From Actinacidiphila acididurans (GTDB taxonomy: Bacteria > Actinomycetota > Actinomycetes > Streptomycetales > Streptomycetaceae): DNA of 64,000 nt. The position numbers and the translations under genes are program-made. Below are positions 17,140 to 27,100 of this stretch, in pieces. Within the stretch, counting starts at the first letter, position 1. Each line of letters starts with the position of its first letter. The notes beneath the pieces were generated by a model. The model saw only the letters and a list, made by a program, of their open reading frames with translations. It was not told the DNA's origin and ran no database searches. The stretch spans positions 1 to 64,000 of the forward strand of contig NZ_JADKYB010000006.1 in the NCBI RefSeq assembly GCF_016918855.1, read 5' to 3'.

Positions 17140-17937
17140 ATGGCAGGCAGGAACAGGTTGTCCGAGTGGCTGCGGCGCGGCGGCGCGGACAGTGCGACAG
17201 GTTCTGCCCGCCCGACCCGGCCCCCCAGAAGCTCGCGCAGCGCCCGTTCCGCCCGCGGCGGACTGCCCGCCGGACCCGCCCCCGAGCGCGACGAGATGAC
17301 CCGCGCCGCCGCCGGCGCCGGCTACCCGGTGGCCCCGGCCGCCCACCCGGACGGCTTCGGCTGTTCCTGCGACCGCGTCGGCTGTCCGATCCCCGGCCTG
17401 CACCCGATCTCCCCGGCCTGGCAGACCCAGGCCACCACCGACCCGCAGAAGATCGACCACTGGCTGCGGACGAACCCGCTGGCCAACTTCGTCACCGCCA
17501 CCGGCGCGGAGCACGACGTGCTCGACGTGCCCGCCGACGCCGGACGGCTGGCCCTGGAGCGGCTGACCGCCGACGCCGCCACCCTCGGCCCGGTCGCCGC
17601 GCTCGGCGAGGAACGGCTGCTGTTCTTCACCCTCACCCGGGCCACCGCCGACGAGGACGAGTGGTGGCCCTGCGCCCTGGACAGCAACCCCGAGACGCCC
17701 GACGAGCACCCCGGCATCCGCTGGCACACCCGCGGCAGCTACGTGCTGCTGCCGCCCTCCCGGATGCTCGACGGCACCGGCGTCACCTGGCTCGACGGCC
17801 TCGGCCCCGACCTGCCGCTGCCCGACCCGCTGCCCGTGCTGGACATCCTCGCCGACGCCTGCGCGCAGGTCGCCGATGACGAGGAGGCCGAGGACGGGGC
17901 CGAAAACGGCGCAGAGGCGGCGGGCAGGCGCCGCTGA
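17140..17937 (+). CDS. Bifunctional primase/polymerase-like protein (PrimPol-N fold), probably non-catalytic
   Basis: The 265-residue protein has a basic, disordered N-terminus, then AAAGAGYPVAPAAHPDGF, CSCDRVGCPIPGLHPIS and WLRTNPLANFVTATGAEHDVLDVPADAG. This is the layout of the archaeo-eukaryotic primase-like domain of plasmid and phage prim-pol proteins (paired Cys/His segment, then W-x3-NP-x-xN). The expected acidic pair D-x-D at the core strand is replaced by DVLDVPAD, so polymerase activity is doubtful. The C-terminus ends with an acidic EEAEDGAENGAE stretch. The ATG at 17140 has GGAAGGAG seven bases upstream. Chromosomal single-domain relatives are common in Streptomyces; their role is unknown. 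Confidence 0.72.
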   Translation: MAGRNRLSEWLRRGGADSATGSARPTRPPRSSRSARSARGGLPAGPAPERDEMTRAAAGAGYPVAPAAHPDGFGCSCDRVGCPIPGLHPISPAWQTQATTDPQKIDHWLRTNPLANFVTATGAEHDVLDVPADAGRLALERLTADAATLGPVAALGEERLLFFTLTRATADEDEWWPCALDSNPETPDEHPGIRWHTRGSYVLLPPSRMLDGTGVTWLDGLGPDLPLPDPLPVLDILADACAQVADDEEAEDGAENGAEAAGRRR

Positions 17938-17965
17938 GCGCCCGCTGAAGCGGAAACAGGGGCGC

Positions 17966-18931
17966 CTACGCGCCCTTGGCCGACACCAGCCCCACCAGCC
18001 GGCTGAGGATCACCACCTGGCCCGTACCGCCGCCGCCCGGCACAAAGGCGACGTGCTGCGCCATCCGCGACAGCGTCACCGACGTGCGCGGCGTGCCGGA
18101 CATCAGCGCCCTGGTGCTCGGGTCCAGGGTCAGCCGGTAACCCGGCCGGTAGGTGGCGCGGGACTGGTGACGGGTGCCGAAGAACACCAGCGCGCCGCCG
18201 TTCTTCGTACGCAGCGCCACCGGGTCGAACTCGCCGCCCTGCACCGGCTGGTCCTGGTACTGGGTGACGGACGAGGGGGTGTGCGACTCCTTGGCGCGGG
18301 AGGCGCGCAGCTGCGAGGTCACCGCGCCCGGCGCGAAGGACTGCGCCCCCGCGCCGTCCTGCAGATAGCCGGCGTAGGCGGCGCTCAACTGCCCCGGCTG
18401 GACCAGCAGATCGCTGCCGGCCAGCGGTACCGCCTCGGCGTGACCGTCCTTGTCGGTCGCCGGCGCCGGCAGGCTTCCCGGCGCGTACACCGCCAGGAAG
18501 TCGGCCTTCCACGCCTGCTCCGGGCCGGACCGCCGGAAGACCAGCAGCCAGCGCGCGGTGCCGCGGTTGGTCGCCGTGTCGGCCACGAAGAACTTCGGCC
18601 AGCCGCGCTGACGGGGTATCAGGTACTTGGTGCCCGAGAACACCAGCGGTGTCGCCGACGGATTGCCCGACGGGTTGTTGACGTGCCGGGCCCGCACCCC
18701 CGCCTCGTCGATCGCGCCCAGCGGCCCGGCCTCCGTAGCGGTCACCCGCGCCGGATCGTACGTCCTGGTCGCCGCGTTGTTCGCCGCCGCGAAGTCCGCC
18801 AGCGCCTTCGCCGCCTCGGCCGGCCGGGCCGACGCGATGAGCGCGCGTTCGCCGTGCACCGTCACGCACCCGGCCAGCGGCAGGCTCAGCGCCACCGCCG
18901 CGGCCCCCAGGCACAACCTGCGTCGGATCAT
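17966..18931 (-). CDS. Secreted lipoprotein of unknown function
   Basis: The 321-residue product starts MIRRRLCLGAAAVALSLPLAGC, a clear lipoprotein signal with the LAGC box, so it should be anchored to the outer face of the membrane. The mature part has no motif I recognise. It contains KYLIPRQRGWPKFFVAD, RWLLVFRRSGPEQAWKADF and a C-terminal half rich in Thr/Arg with GGALVFFGTRHQS. The ATG at 18931 follows AAGGAGT. The gene converges with the primase-like gene 28 bases away and lies beside map on the same strand with a 91-base gap. Confidence 0.82.
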   Translation of the reverse strand: MIRRRLCLGAAAVALSLPLAGCVTVHGERALIASARPAEAAKALADFAAANNAATRTYDPARVTATEAGPLGAIDEAGVRARHVNNPSGNPSATPLVFSGTKYLIPRQRGWPKFFVADTATNRGTARWLLVFRRSGPEQAWKADFLAVYAPGSLPAPATDKDGHAEAVPLAGSDLLVQPGQLSAAYAGYLQDGAGAQSFAPGAVTSQLRASRAKESHTPSSVTQYQDQPVQGGEFDPVALRTKNGGALVFFGTRHQSRATYRPGYRLTLDPSTRALMSGTPRTSVTLSRMAQHVAFVPGGGGTGQVVILSRLVGLVSAKGA

Positions 18932-19022
18932 GGCGCGTCGGACTCCTTCAGCGGGGCGCATATGTGCCGGGAAACGCGCCAACCCTACCGGCAGCGCCCC
19001 GCGTTCGCCCGGTCCCCGGCGG

Positions 19023-19880
19023 TCAGGGCAGGGTCAGCACCTCGGCGCCGTCCGCGGTGACCACCATGGTGTGCTCGAACTGCGCGGTCCGGCGGCGGTC
19101 CTTGGTGACCACCGTCCAGCCGTCGTCCCACACGTCGTACTCGTGAGTGCCCAGGGTCAGCATCGGCTCGATGGTGAAGGTCATCCCGGGCTGCATCACC
19201 GTGGTCGCGCGCGGGTCGTCGTAGTGCGGAATGATCAGCCCGGAGTGGAACGAGGTGTTGATGCCGTGGCCGGTGAAGTCCCGCACCACCCCGTAGCCGA
19301 ACCGCTTCGCGTACGACTCGATGACCCGCCCGATCACGTTGATCTGCCGCCCCGGGCGGACCGCCTTGATCGCCCGCGTCAGCGACTCGCGGGTGCGCTC
19401 GACCAGCAGCCGTGACTCCTCGTCCACGTCGCCCACCAGGTACGTGGCGTTCGTGTCGCCGTGCACCCCGTGGATGTACGCGGTCACGTCCAGGTTGACG
19501 ATGTCGCCGTCGCGCAGCACGGTCGAGTCGGGAATCCCGTGACAGATCACCTCGTTGAGCGAGGTGCAGATGGACTTGGGGAAGCCGCGGTAGCCCAGGT
19601 CCGACGGATAGGCGCCCTGCTCCACCATGTACTCGTGGGCGATCCGGTCCAGCTCGTCCGTGGTCACCCCCGGCGCGATGGCCGCGGCCGCCGCCTCCAT
19701 CGCCCGCGCGGCGATCCGGGAGGCGATCCGCATCTTCTCCACGGTGTCCGCCTCCTGCACCTCGGGGCCGGTGTACGGCGCCGGACCCGGCCGCCCCACG
19801 TACTCCGGGCGGGGGATCGAGGTGGGCACCCGGCGGGTGGGGGAGAGGGTGCCGGGTACGAGCGGTGACACAGCAGTCAT
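19023..19880 (-). CDS. map: Type I methionine aminopeptidase
   Basis: This 285-residue enzyme removes the initiator Met from nascent proteins. The metal ligands of the pita-bread fold are visible: [21 protein letters not shown] (two Asp, read in parts), the His in [12 protein letters not shown], the Glu in MTFTIEPML and the Glu in [10 protein letters not shown]. The substrate-binding His is in [12 protein letters not shown] ~40-residue N-terminal extension with [16 protein letters not shown] is the actinobacterial MapB-like type that binds SH3-like ligands. It starts with ATG and is divergent from the small gene at 19964. Confidence 0.96.
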   Translation of the reverse strand: MTAVSPLVPGTLSPTRRVPTSIPRPEYVGRPGPAPYTGPEVQEADTVEKMRIASRIAARAMEAAAAAIAPGVTTDELDRIAHEYMVEQGAYPSDLGYRGFPKSICTSLNEVICHGIPDSTVLRDGDIVNLDVTAYIHGVHGDTNATYLVGDVDEESRLLVERTRESLTRAIKAVRPGRQINVIGRVIESYAKRFGYGVVRDFTGHGINTSFHSGLIIPHYDDPRATTVMQPGMTFTIEPMLTLGTHEYDVWDDGWTVVTKDRRRTAQFEHTMVVTADGAEVLTLP

Positions 19881-19963
19881 GCCGACGAGTGTATCGGCGG
19901 CTCATGGGGCAAGCTGGCCGCTACAGGGGCGTTGCGGGGAGCCCGAGCAGGAGGAGGGACACC

Positions 19964-20176
19964 ATGGCGCTGTTCAAGGAGCGCAAACCGGCCGGCAAGC
20001 CCGGCGAGTGGTTCTACTGCCTCAAGCACAAGAAGGCCGAGGAGGGGCCCGAGTGCCCCTCGAAGGACCGCTTCGGCCCGTACCCGACCAAGGCCGAGGC
20101 CGAGCACGCGATGCAGATCGCGCAGGAGCGGAACCGGGAGTGGGACACGGATCCGCGCTGGAACGACCGGGGGTAG
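19964..20176 (+). CDS. Small conserved actinobacterial protein, 70 residues
   Basis: The protein reads MALFKERKPAGKPGEWFYCL, then KHKKAEEGPECPSKDRFGPY, then a C-terminal helix with AEAEHAMQIAQERNREWDTD. The paired KH/C residues and the FGPYPTKAEAEHAM segment look like a tiny SPOR- or zinc-ribbon-like module. I recall similar short proteins throughout Streptomyces but no known function. The ATG at 19964 has GAGGAGGG in front. It shares an 83-base divergent promoter region with map. Confidence 0.8.
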   Translation: MALFKERKPAGKPGEWFYCLKHKKAEEGPECPSKDRFGPYPTKAEAEHAMQIAQERNREWDTDPRWNDRG

Positions 20177-20449
20177 CGGGCGGGTACGGGGGTGGGGCCG
20201 GACACATACCCGGGGTGAGTCCGGTCTGCGCCGGCCGCGGTTCGCCGGGAACAGCCAGGGGCGCGAGGCTGTATGCGGTTGCGGCTGGCGCCGCGTGGGC
20301 GCGCTCGGCGCTCCCCCAGAGCCTTCGGCCTGGGAGGTACCCCCACCGGGGCGCGGGTCGCCACCGGCCCGAAGGGGCAGCCGCTGTCGTGTCCGGACCA
20401 CCGGCGAGTGCGTGGTGCGGGCCAGTCGGCGAGGCCCGCGCGTACGGGA
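20177..20449. other. Non-coding gap with terminator-like hairpins
   Basis: This convergent gap of 273 bases has no supported gene. Two structures stand out. ACAGCC...GGCTGT lies around 20250-20272. A longer hairpin at 20311-20335 (CTCCCCCAG/GCC, loop TTC, GGC/CTGGGAG with one bulge) is followed by a CCCCCAC run. Hairpins of the second type are dispersed widely in Streptomyces intergenic DNA and probably act as terminators here for both flanking genes. Confidence 0.5.
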
Positions 20450-21892
20450 TCAGGCCGGCGGCGGCGTGCCTGCGTCGTAGGCCAGCAGGGCGGGCAGCCC
20501 GGCAGCCAGCAGGCCGACCGCGGCGACGCAGGCCAGGCCGCCGGACCAGACGGACAGCCGGGCCGAGCCGGCCGCCGCGACACCGCCCGCCCGGACCTGG
20601 CCGAGCTGCGGCCCCAGCGAGTACGAGAGCAGCTCGATGCCGGCCAGCCGTCCGCGCAGGCTCTCCGGGATGGTCTGGTTCCACATCGTCGCGCGTCCGA
20701 TCCCGCTGACCATGTCGCAGCCGCCGGCCACCGCCAGGAAGAGCAGCACCAGCCACACCGAGCCGCACCACCCGGCGACCGCCATGGCCAGCCCCCAACC
20801 GGCCGCCGCCAGCACCACCATGCGGCCGTGCCGCCGGATCCGCGACGACCAGCCGCTGGTCACGCTCACCAGCAGCGAGCCCACCGACCCGGCCGCGTAC
20901 ATCAGGCCCAGCGACCAGGGGGCGTCCAGCTCGTCCGCGAGGAACGGGAAGACCGCCACCGGGTAGGCGAAGAACATCGCGGCCAGGTCGATCGCATAGG
21001 TGCCCAGCAGCTCCTTGCGGCTCCAGGCGTAGCGCGCGCCCTCGGCGATGCCGCGCAGCGACGGCGGCCGGGCGTCGTGAGCGGCGGGGAAGCGGCGCAG
21101 TCCCAGCCCGCAGCCGAGCGACACCGCGAAGGTCACGCAGTCCGCTCCGTACGCCCAGCCGAGCCCCGCCCAGGCGATCACCAGTCCGGCCAGCGAGGGC
21201 CCGGCTATCGCTCCCACCTGCCAGCGCAGGCTGTTGAGTGCGGCCGCCGCGGCGAGCTGGTCCCTGGGCACGATGCGCGGCACGACCGCGTCCAGCGCCG
21301 GCCGCTGGAGCCCGGTCAGCGCGCTGGACAGCGCGGCCACCACATACAGCGGCCACAGCACCGGACGCGGCAGCAGCGTATTGACCAGCAGGCAGGCCGC
21401 CAGCAGGCCCTGGGCCGCCTCGGTCGCGTTGATCAGCAGCTTACGGTCCACCGCGTCGGCCAGCGCGCCCCCGTACAGCCCGAACACCACCAGCGGCACC
21501 AGCTCCACCGCGCCGATCGCGCCGACCGCCGCCGCCGACCCGGTCAGGTCCTTCAGCTGCACCGGCAGCGCGACGAAGGTCAGGAAGCTGCCGAAGTTCG
21601 TCACCACTCCGGCGATCCACAGCAGCCGGAAGTCGCGCGAGCCGTGCCAGGGGGCGAGATCGGGCAGCAGGGCGCGGCCGGGGCGACGGCGCGCGGCCCG
21701 TACGGCCGTCCCGGCGTCCGCGTCCTCGGCTTTGCCCGCGTTCTTGGCGTCGACGTCCCTTGTGTCGTCCTTGGTGTCGTCCTTGGCGCCGGGTACGGGC
21801 GCGGTGTCGGGGTCGTCGGCGTCGGTGGTGGTCACGGGGCCGCATGATCCTGGCGCCGGCACGGCTGCGGCAACGGAATTTCCCGGCGCCAT
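20450..21892 (-). CDS. MFS exporter (EntS-like MFS_3 family)
   Basis: The 480-residue protein has ~80 N-terminal hydrophilic residues rich in Asp, Ala and Lys, then twelve predicted membrane segments starting FRLLWIAGVVTNFGSFLTF. The loop-2/3 motif GGALADAVDRKLLI is an A-motif variant, and IPESLRGRLAGIELLSYSLG is the matching loop of the second half typical of the enterobactin-exporter-like group. The substrate is unknown. I chose ATG 21892 (GGAG ten bases upstream); GTG 21835 would shorten the hydrophilic leader. No regulator gene is adjacent. Confidence 0.82.
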   Translation of the reverse strand: MAPGNSVAAAVPAPGSCGPVTTTDADDPDTAPVPGAKDDTKDDTRDVDAKNAGKAEDADAGTAVRAARRRPGRALLPDLAPWHGSRDFRLLWIAGVVTNFGSFLTFVALPVQLKDLTGSAAAVGAIGAVELVPLVVFGLYGGALADAVDRKLLINATEAAQGLLAACLLVNTLLPRPVLWPLYVVAALSSALTGLQRPALDAVVPRIVPRDQLAAAAALNSLRWQVGAIAGPSLAGLVIAWAGLGWAYGADCVTFAVSLGCGLGLRRFPAAHDARPPSLRGIAEGARYAWSRKELLGTYAIDLAAMFFAYPVAVFPFLADELDAPWSLGLMYAAGSVGSLLVSVTSGWSSRIRRHGRMVVLAAAGWGLAMAVAGWCGSVWLVLLFLAVAGGCDMVSGIGRATMWNQTIPESLRGRLAGIELLSYSLGPQLGQVRAGGVAAAGSARLSVWSGGLACVAAVGLLAAGLPALLAYDAGTPPPA

Positions 21893-22077
21893 GGCGGCGG
21901 ACTCCGGTGGGCGGCAAGGGTGCCGGTCGTACGCGCCCATGGCGCCGGCGGGGCGCGGGGAACTGCGCGAGCAACCGGCCACGCCGGTCGCACGCGCCCA
22001 TGGTGCCGGACCGGGTGCGGCGCGGCGGCGGCCGTCCGGCGCGCCGTGGGAGCCGCGGACCTGGCAGGATCGCCGGT

Positions 22078-22782
22078 ATGACGAACGCTGAGGAAGGCAA
22101 GAAGGCCCCGGCCCCGGACCCCTGGGCGCTCCCGGACGTGTCCGGCCTGGTGGTGGGCGTGCTGGGCGGCACCGGCGACCAGGGCCGCGGCCTGGCCTAC
22201 CGGCTCGCCCGGGCCGGCCAGAAGGTGATCATCGGCTCGCGCGCCGCCGAACGCGCGCAGACCGCCGCCGCGGAACTCGGCCTTGGCGTGGAGGGCGCCG
22301 ACAACGCCGAGTGCGCCCGGCGCAGCGACATCGTGATCGTGGCGGTCCCCTGGGAGGGTCACGCCCGCACCCTGGAGGCGCTGCGCGCGGACCTGGCCGG
22401 CAAGCTCGTGGTGGACTGCGTCAACCCGCTCGGCTTCGACAAGCAGGGCGCCTACGCGCTCGTGCCCGACGAGGGCAGCGCCGCCCAGCAGGCCGCCGCC
22501 CTCCTGCCGGACTCCCGCGTCACCGCCGCCTTCCACCACCTGTCGGCGGTGCTGCTCCAGGACCCGCAGGTCGAGGCGATCGACACGGACGTCATGGTGC
22601 TCGGCGAGTCCCGCGCCGACACCGATGTGGTGCAGGCGCTGGCCGCCCGCATCCCCGGCATGCGCGGTGTCTTCGCCGGCCGGCTGCGCAACGCCCACCA
22701 GGTGGAATCGCTGGTCGCCAACCTGATCTCGGTCAACCGCCGCTACAAGGCCCACGCGGGACTGCGCGTCACCGACGTGTAG
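22078..22782 (+). CDS. npdG: F420-dependent NADP oxidoreductase
   Basis: This 234-residue enzyme moves hydride between NADPH and coenzyme F420. The Rossmann motif is VVGVLGGTGDQGRGLAYRLA, followed by GQKVIIGSRAAERA, the NADP 2'-phosphate-binding Ser-Arg. DIVIVAVPWEGHARTLEAL, LVVDCVNPLGF, TAAFHHLSAVLLQDP and the C-terminal GRLRNAHQVESLVANLISVN match the family along its full length. F420-reducing capacity fits an actinomycete. It starts with ATG and lacks a strong ribosome binding site. Divergent to the MFS gene. Confidence 0.93.
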   Translation: MTNAEEGKKAPAPDPWALPDVSGLVVGVLGGTGDQGRGLAYRLARAGQKVIIGSRAAERAQTAAAELGLGVEGADNAECARRSDIVIVAVPWEGHARTLEALRADLAGKLVVDCVNPLGFDKQGAYALVPDEGSAAQQAAALLPDSRVTAAFHHLSAVLLQDPQVEAIDTDVMVLGESRADTDVVQALAARIPGMRGVFAGRLRNAHQVESLVANLISVNRRYKAHAGLRVTDV

Positions 22783-22922
22783 GTCCGCCGCGCCGCCGCG
22801 GGCGCGTACGGGCCGGGTCCGTACGGGTGGCCGCGGGGCATGGGGGACAATGGCGTACGACCAGCCGTACGCCGCAGCCGTCCGGCCGCCCGTACGTCCC
22901 GCCGGACAGGAGCCCGCCCGCC

Positions 22923-23108
22923 ATGCCCCGCCTCGCCACCTACGCCCTGATCCTGTGCCTGCTGGCCGTCGTCGCCGCGGTGGTCTCCTTCGCACACGGA
23001 AGCTGGCTGGGCGTCGTGTGGATCCTGCTCGCGGGCGTGACCAGCAACATGTGGTGGTTCTACCGGCGCAGGGACAAGGCGCGGGCCGCCGCTCGGGCCG
23101 CCCGCTGA
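22923..23108 (+). CDS. Small two-segment membrane protein, 61 residues
   Basis: It begins MPRLATYALILCLLAVVAAV and has two hydrophobic segments (residues ~5-24 and ~29-46) followed by a WWFYRRRDKARAAARAAR tail that should face the cytoplasm. AGGAG lies 10 bases before the ATG. It is the second gene after npdG on the same strand, 140 bases away. No function can be inferred; the aromatic WW-FY pair at the membrane edge is the most distinctive feature. Confidence 0.65.
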   Translation: MPRLATYALILCLLAVVAAVVSFAHGSWLGVVWILLAGVTSNMWWFYRRRDKARAAARAAR

Positions 23109-23139
23109 GCGGCTCCTTCTCCTTCTCCGCCAGTCCTTC

Positions 23140-23166
23140 TCGGTCGGCTCGGTCGGCTCGGTCGGC
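23140..23166. repeat. 9-bp tandem repeat, three copies
   Basis: TCGGTCGGC is repeated three times exactly in the 67-base gap between two convergent genes. No hairpin of the usual terminator type is seen there. Confidence 0.8.
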
Positions 23167-23175
23167 CCCGGTTCG

Positions 23176-23964
23176 TCAGCCCTGGTTCTTCCAGAACCGG
23201 AAGAGCGTGTAGCCGTAGTCCATGTAGATGGCGTGGACGTTGAACCAGCCCATCACCGAGTTGATCGCGTCGAAGAACTTGATGTTCACCGACGGGATCC
23301 ACAGCACGCCGAACACGGCAAGCAGGCCGAACTGCGCGAACGGCTCGACCTGGCGGCGGATGTTGTACGACAGCCAGGGCTCCCAGATGCCGTAGCCGTC
23401 CAGGCCGGGCACCGGCAGCAGGTTCAGGATCGCGGCGGTGACCTGGAGCCGGGCCAGGAAGGCCAGCGCGGCCATGAAGTCGGTCGGCCACGAATCGGCC
23501 TTGCCCAGCGCGAAGGGCAGCATCAGCACGATCGCGAAGAGCACGTTGACCAGCGGGCCCGCCGCCGAGATCAGGCTGTGCCGCCACCGGCCGCGGATCC
23601 GGCCGCGCTCGATGAAGACCGCGCCGCCCGGCAGGCCGATGCCGCCCGCGATCACGAAGATCACCGGGAGGATCACCGACAGCAGCGCGTTGGTGTACTT
23701 CAGCGGGTTGAGGGTCAGGTAACCCTTGCTCTCGATGGAGATGTCACCGCTGTGCAGTGCGGTGCGGGCGTGCGCGTACTCGTGCAGGCACAGTGACACC
23801 AACCAGCCCGAGACGACGAACAGGAACACCGCGAAGCCCTTGTTCGAGGCGAACTCCCGCCACACCGCCCAGCCGGACGCCACCATCACCGCGGCGATGG
23901 CCAGGAAGATCGGGCTGATGCGGCTGTCGCCGTGCTGGGCTCGGCGGATCGGGGTGACGCTCAT
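23176..23964 (-). CDS. Site-2-protease family zinc metalloprotease (M50)
   Basis: The 262-residue polytopic protein carries the HExxH zinc motif within a membrane segment (LVSLCLHEYAHARTALH) and the second family motif NLLPVPGLDGYGIWEPWL, where the Asp is the third zinc ligand. About six hydrophobic segments are visible. Such proteases cut membrane-embedded substrates such as anti-sigma factors. Two membrane-bound sigma partners are encoded in this window, but nothing links them directly. The ATG start has no strong ribosome binding site in the GC-rich leader. It is divergent from the AfsR-like gene, with 209 bases between. Confidence 0.92.
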   Translation of the reverse strand: MSVTPIRRAQHGDSRISPIFLAIAAVMVASGWAVWREFASNKGFAVFLFVVSGWLVSLCLHEYAHARTALHSGDISIESKGYLTLNPLKYTNALLSVILPVIFVIAGGIGLPGGAVFIERGRIRGRWRHSLISAAGPLVNVLFAIVLMLPFALGKADSWPTDFMAALAFLARLQVTAAILNLLPVPGLDGYGIWEPWLSYNIRRQVEPFAQFGLLAVFGVLWIPSVNIKFFDAINSVMGWFNVHAIYMDYGYTLFRFWKNQG

Positions 23965-24173
23965 GGGACGGGCTCCGTGGTCGGCTGGTCGGCGCGCTGG
24001 CCGGCGGGTCGGCGGGGTCGGTCGGGAGGACAGGCCGCCTGATCATGTCATCCTGCGGGGCGACGGCACAGGCCGCGCCGGGAAAACGCACAGCGGACGG
24101 CCGGGGTTCCGGGCCCGACGGGCCTGTGGACAACTCGGGGCGGGGTGCGGGCGCACTCCGTAACAATGGGCCC

Positions 24174-27100
24174 GTGCGATACACGATCCTCGGTACAACG
24201 CAGGCTCTGCGGGACGACGGCACCCCCGTCGTGCTCGCCGGCGGTCGGCTGCGCGCGCTGCTCACCGCGCTCGCGCTGCGGCCCGGCCGGGTGATCGGCG
24301 TGGCCGCGCTCATCGACGAGGTGTGGGGCGGGGAGCCGCCGGCCGACGCGGTCGGCGCGCTTCAGGCGTTGATCGGGCGGCTCCGCAAGACGCTCGGCCA
24401 CGAGGCGGTCGGCTCGGTCGACGGCGGATACCGGCTGGAGGCGGCGCCGGACGGGGTCGACCTCTACCGCTTCGAGCGCCTCGCCTCGGAAGGGGCTGCT
24501 GCGCTGGCCGACGACGACCCCGTCAAGGCCGCGGGTCTGCTCGCCGACGCGCTCGCGCTGTGGCGCGGGCCCGCGCTCGCGGATCTGCCGGAGCGGGGCG
24601 CGGCGGCGGTGCGCAGTGAGTCTTTGCGGCAGGACGCGGTGCGGCAGCGGATCAGTGCGGAGCTTGCGCTCGGGCATGCGGAGCGGCTGCTGCCGGAGCT
24701 GGCGGAGTTGGTGGCCGCGTATCCGTTGGACGAGCCGTTGCGGGCGCTTCAGATCAGGGCGTTGCGGGATGCGGGGCGGGGGGCGGATGCGCTGGCCGCT
24801 TTCGAGGCGGTGCGGGTGGAGTTGGCCGAGCAGCTCGGGGCGGATCCATCGGGGGAGCTGCGGGCGCTTCATGCGGAGCTGCTCAATCCGGGCGGGGCGG
24901 GTGCGGGTTCGCCCGGTTCGGGTTCGCCGGGCGGGGGTCGGGGCCTCCGGGGTGGGAGTCCGAAATCGTATATTTACGAGCCTGGCGGCTCACAAATATA
25001 CGGCAGCATTTCGGACCCCCACCCCTCCGACCCCTCCCGGTCGGCGGGGGGCGGCGGTTCCGCTTCCGGCCGTTCGGATGCCTCCCCTGTCGGGGGCGGT
25101 CGGCTGCCTGGGGGTGATGTGGGCGGCACCGGCGGCGGTGGGGGGATCGGCGATGGGGCCGGTGGTGGAAATGGTGATGGGGTTGGTACGGGGCGGGTCG
25201 TTGGCAATGCGCGGGCGCGGTTGACGAGTTTTGTGGGGCGGGAGGCCGACCTGGTGGCGGTGCGGGGGGATTTGGAGCGGGCGAGGTTGGTGACGTTGAC
25301 GGGGCCCGGGGGGACGGGGAAGACGAGGTTGTCGCAGGAGGCGGGGGATCTGGTCGGGGGGCGGTGGCCGGATGGGGTGTGGTACGCGGAGTTGGCGCCG
25401 GTGAGTGATCCGGCGACCTTGGGGGAGGCGGTGGTCAACTCGCTGGGGTTGCGGGAGACGTTGGTGCATGCCACGGGGGCGGCGGAGGCCGCCATAGCGG
25501 CGGAGACCAAGGCGAAGGATCCGGTGCAGCAGCTCGCGGACTACTGTGCGGGGCGGAGCTTGCTGTTGGTGCTGGACAACTGCGAGCACGTGATCGATGC
25601 GGCGGCGGCGCTGGCCGAGCGGTTGCTGGCGGCGTGCCCGGGGGTGTCGGTGCTGGCGACGAGCCGGGAGCCGTTGGGGGTGCCGGGGGAGCTGGTGCGG
25701 CCGTTGGACCCGTTGCCGGAGCCGACGGCGTTGCGGTTGCTGGCGGACCGGGGGGCGGCGGCGCGGCCGGGGTTCTCGGTGGAGGACGACCCGGTGGCGT
25801 GTGCCGAACTGTGCCGGCGGCTGGACGGGTTGCCGTTGGCGATCGAGCTGGCGGCGGCGCGGCTGCGGAGCCTGTCGCCGCGGCAGCTCGCGGACCGGCT
25901 GGACGACCGGTTCCGGCTGCTCACCGGGGGCAGCAGGACGCTGTTGCCGCGTCAGCAGACGCTGCGGGCGGTGGTGGACTGGTCGTGGGATCTGCTGGAC
26001 GACGCCGAGCGGGTGCTGCTGCGCCGGCTCGCCGTGTTCCGGGGCGGGTGGACGCTGGAGGCCGCCGAGACCATCTGCGCGGATCCCGAGGGCGCGGGCG
26101 GCTCCGGGGCGGCGCCGCGGATCGACTCGGCCGACACCGCGGCGCTTCTTGCCTCGTTGGTCGACAAGTCGCTGGTACTGGCCGATCTCACCGGGGACGG
26201 CGAGCGGTACCGGATGCTGGAGACCATAGGGGAGTACGCGGCCGACCGGCTGGCCGGCTCGGGTGAACAGGGCGCGGTGGAGCGGCGTCACATCATCTTC
26301 TTCCGTGAGTTCGCCCGGACCGCCGATCCCCGGCTGCGGGGCGCGGAGCAGGGGATCTGGCTGGAACGGCTGGAACGCGACCACGAGAATGTGCGGGCCG
26401 CGCTGCGCCGGGCCGTCGAGGCCGGCGACGAGCAGGAGGCCCTGGTGCTCACGCTCGGCTGCGCCTGGTTCTGGGAGGTGCGCAACTACGTCTCCGAACG
26501 CCGGGTGTGGCCGACCGCCGTGGCGGCGCTCGGTCCCGACCCGTTCCATGAGCCGCCGGTCCTGGAACCGCTGGATCGCGGGCCGCTGGACGACCCGCCG
26601 CCGCTGACCGGGCAACGGCTGGTCGAGGCCCGCCGCTGGGTGCGGGTGGTGGCCATGGCGGCGAGCGACGAGGACCAGAGCGACTGGTGGACCGATCCCG
26701 AACTCGTCACTGTCGGCAAGGCCCTGATCGACGCCTATCCGCCGCACCTGCCGCAGTCGGCTCGGCTGCCCGGCATCATGCGGGCCTTCGGCGCGTTCTT
26801 CTCCGGCGGTTTCGACCAGTTGCACCGGCTGGTCAGCGAGACCGTCGAGGCCTGCCGTACCCACGGCCGGGACTGGGAGCTGGCGTTCTCCCTGCAGCTG
26901 CGGGCCAAGATCGACAGTGACCTCACCGAACGGCTGGACCAGGCGCTGCGCGACATCGAGGAGAGCCGGCGCATCTTCGCCCGGCTCGGCGACCGGTGGG
27001 GCACCACCGAGACACTGGCCGCCGAAGCCGAGGCTGCCGGCAACGGCGGGGACTGGCATCGCGCCGCCGCCTGCTGCCGCGAAGGCATCGCACTCTCCCG

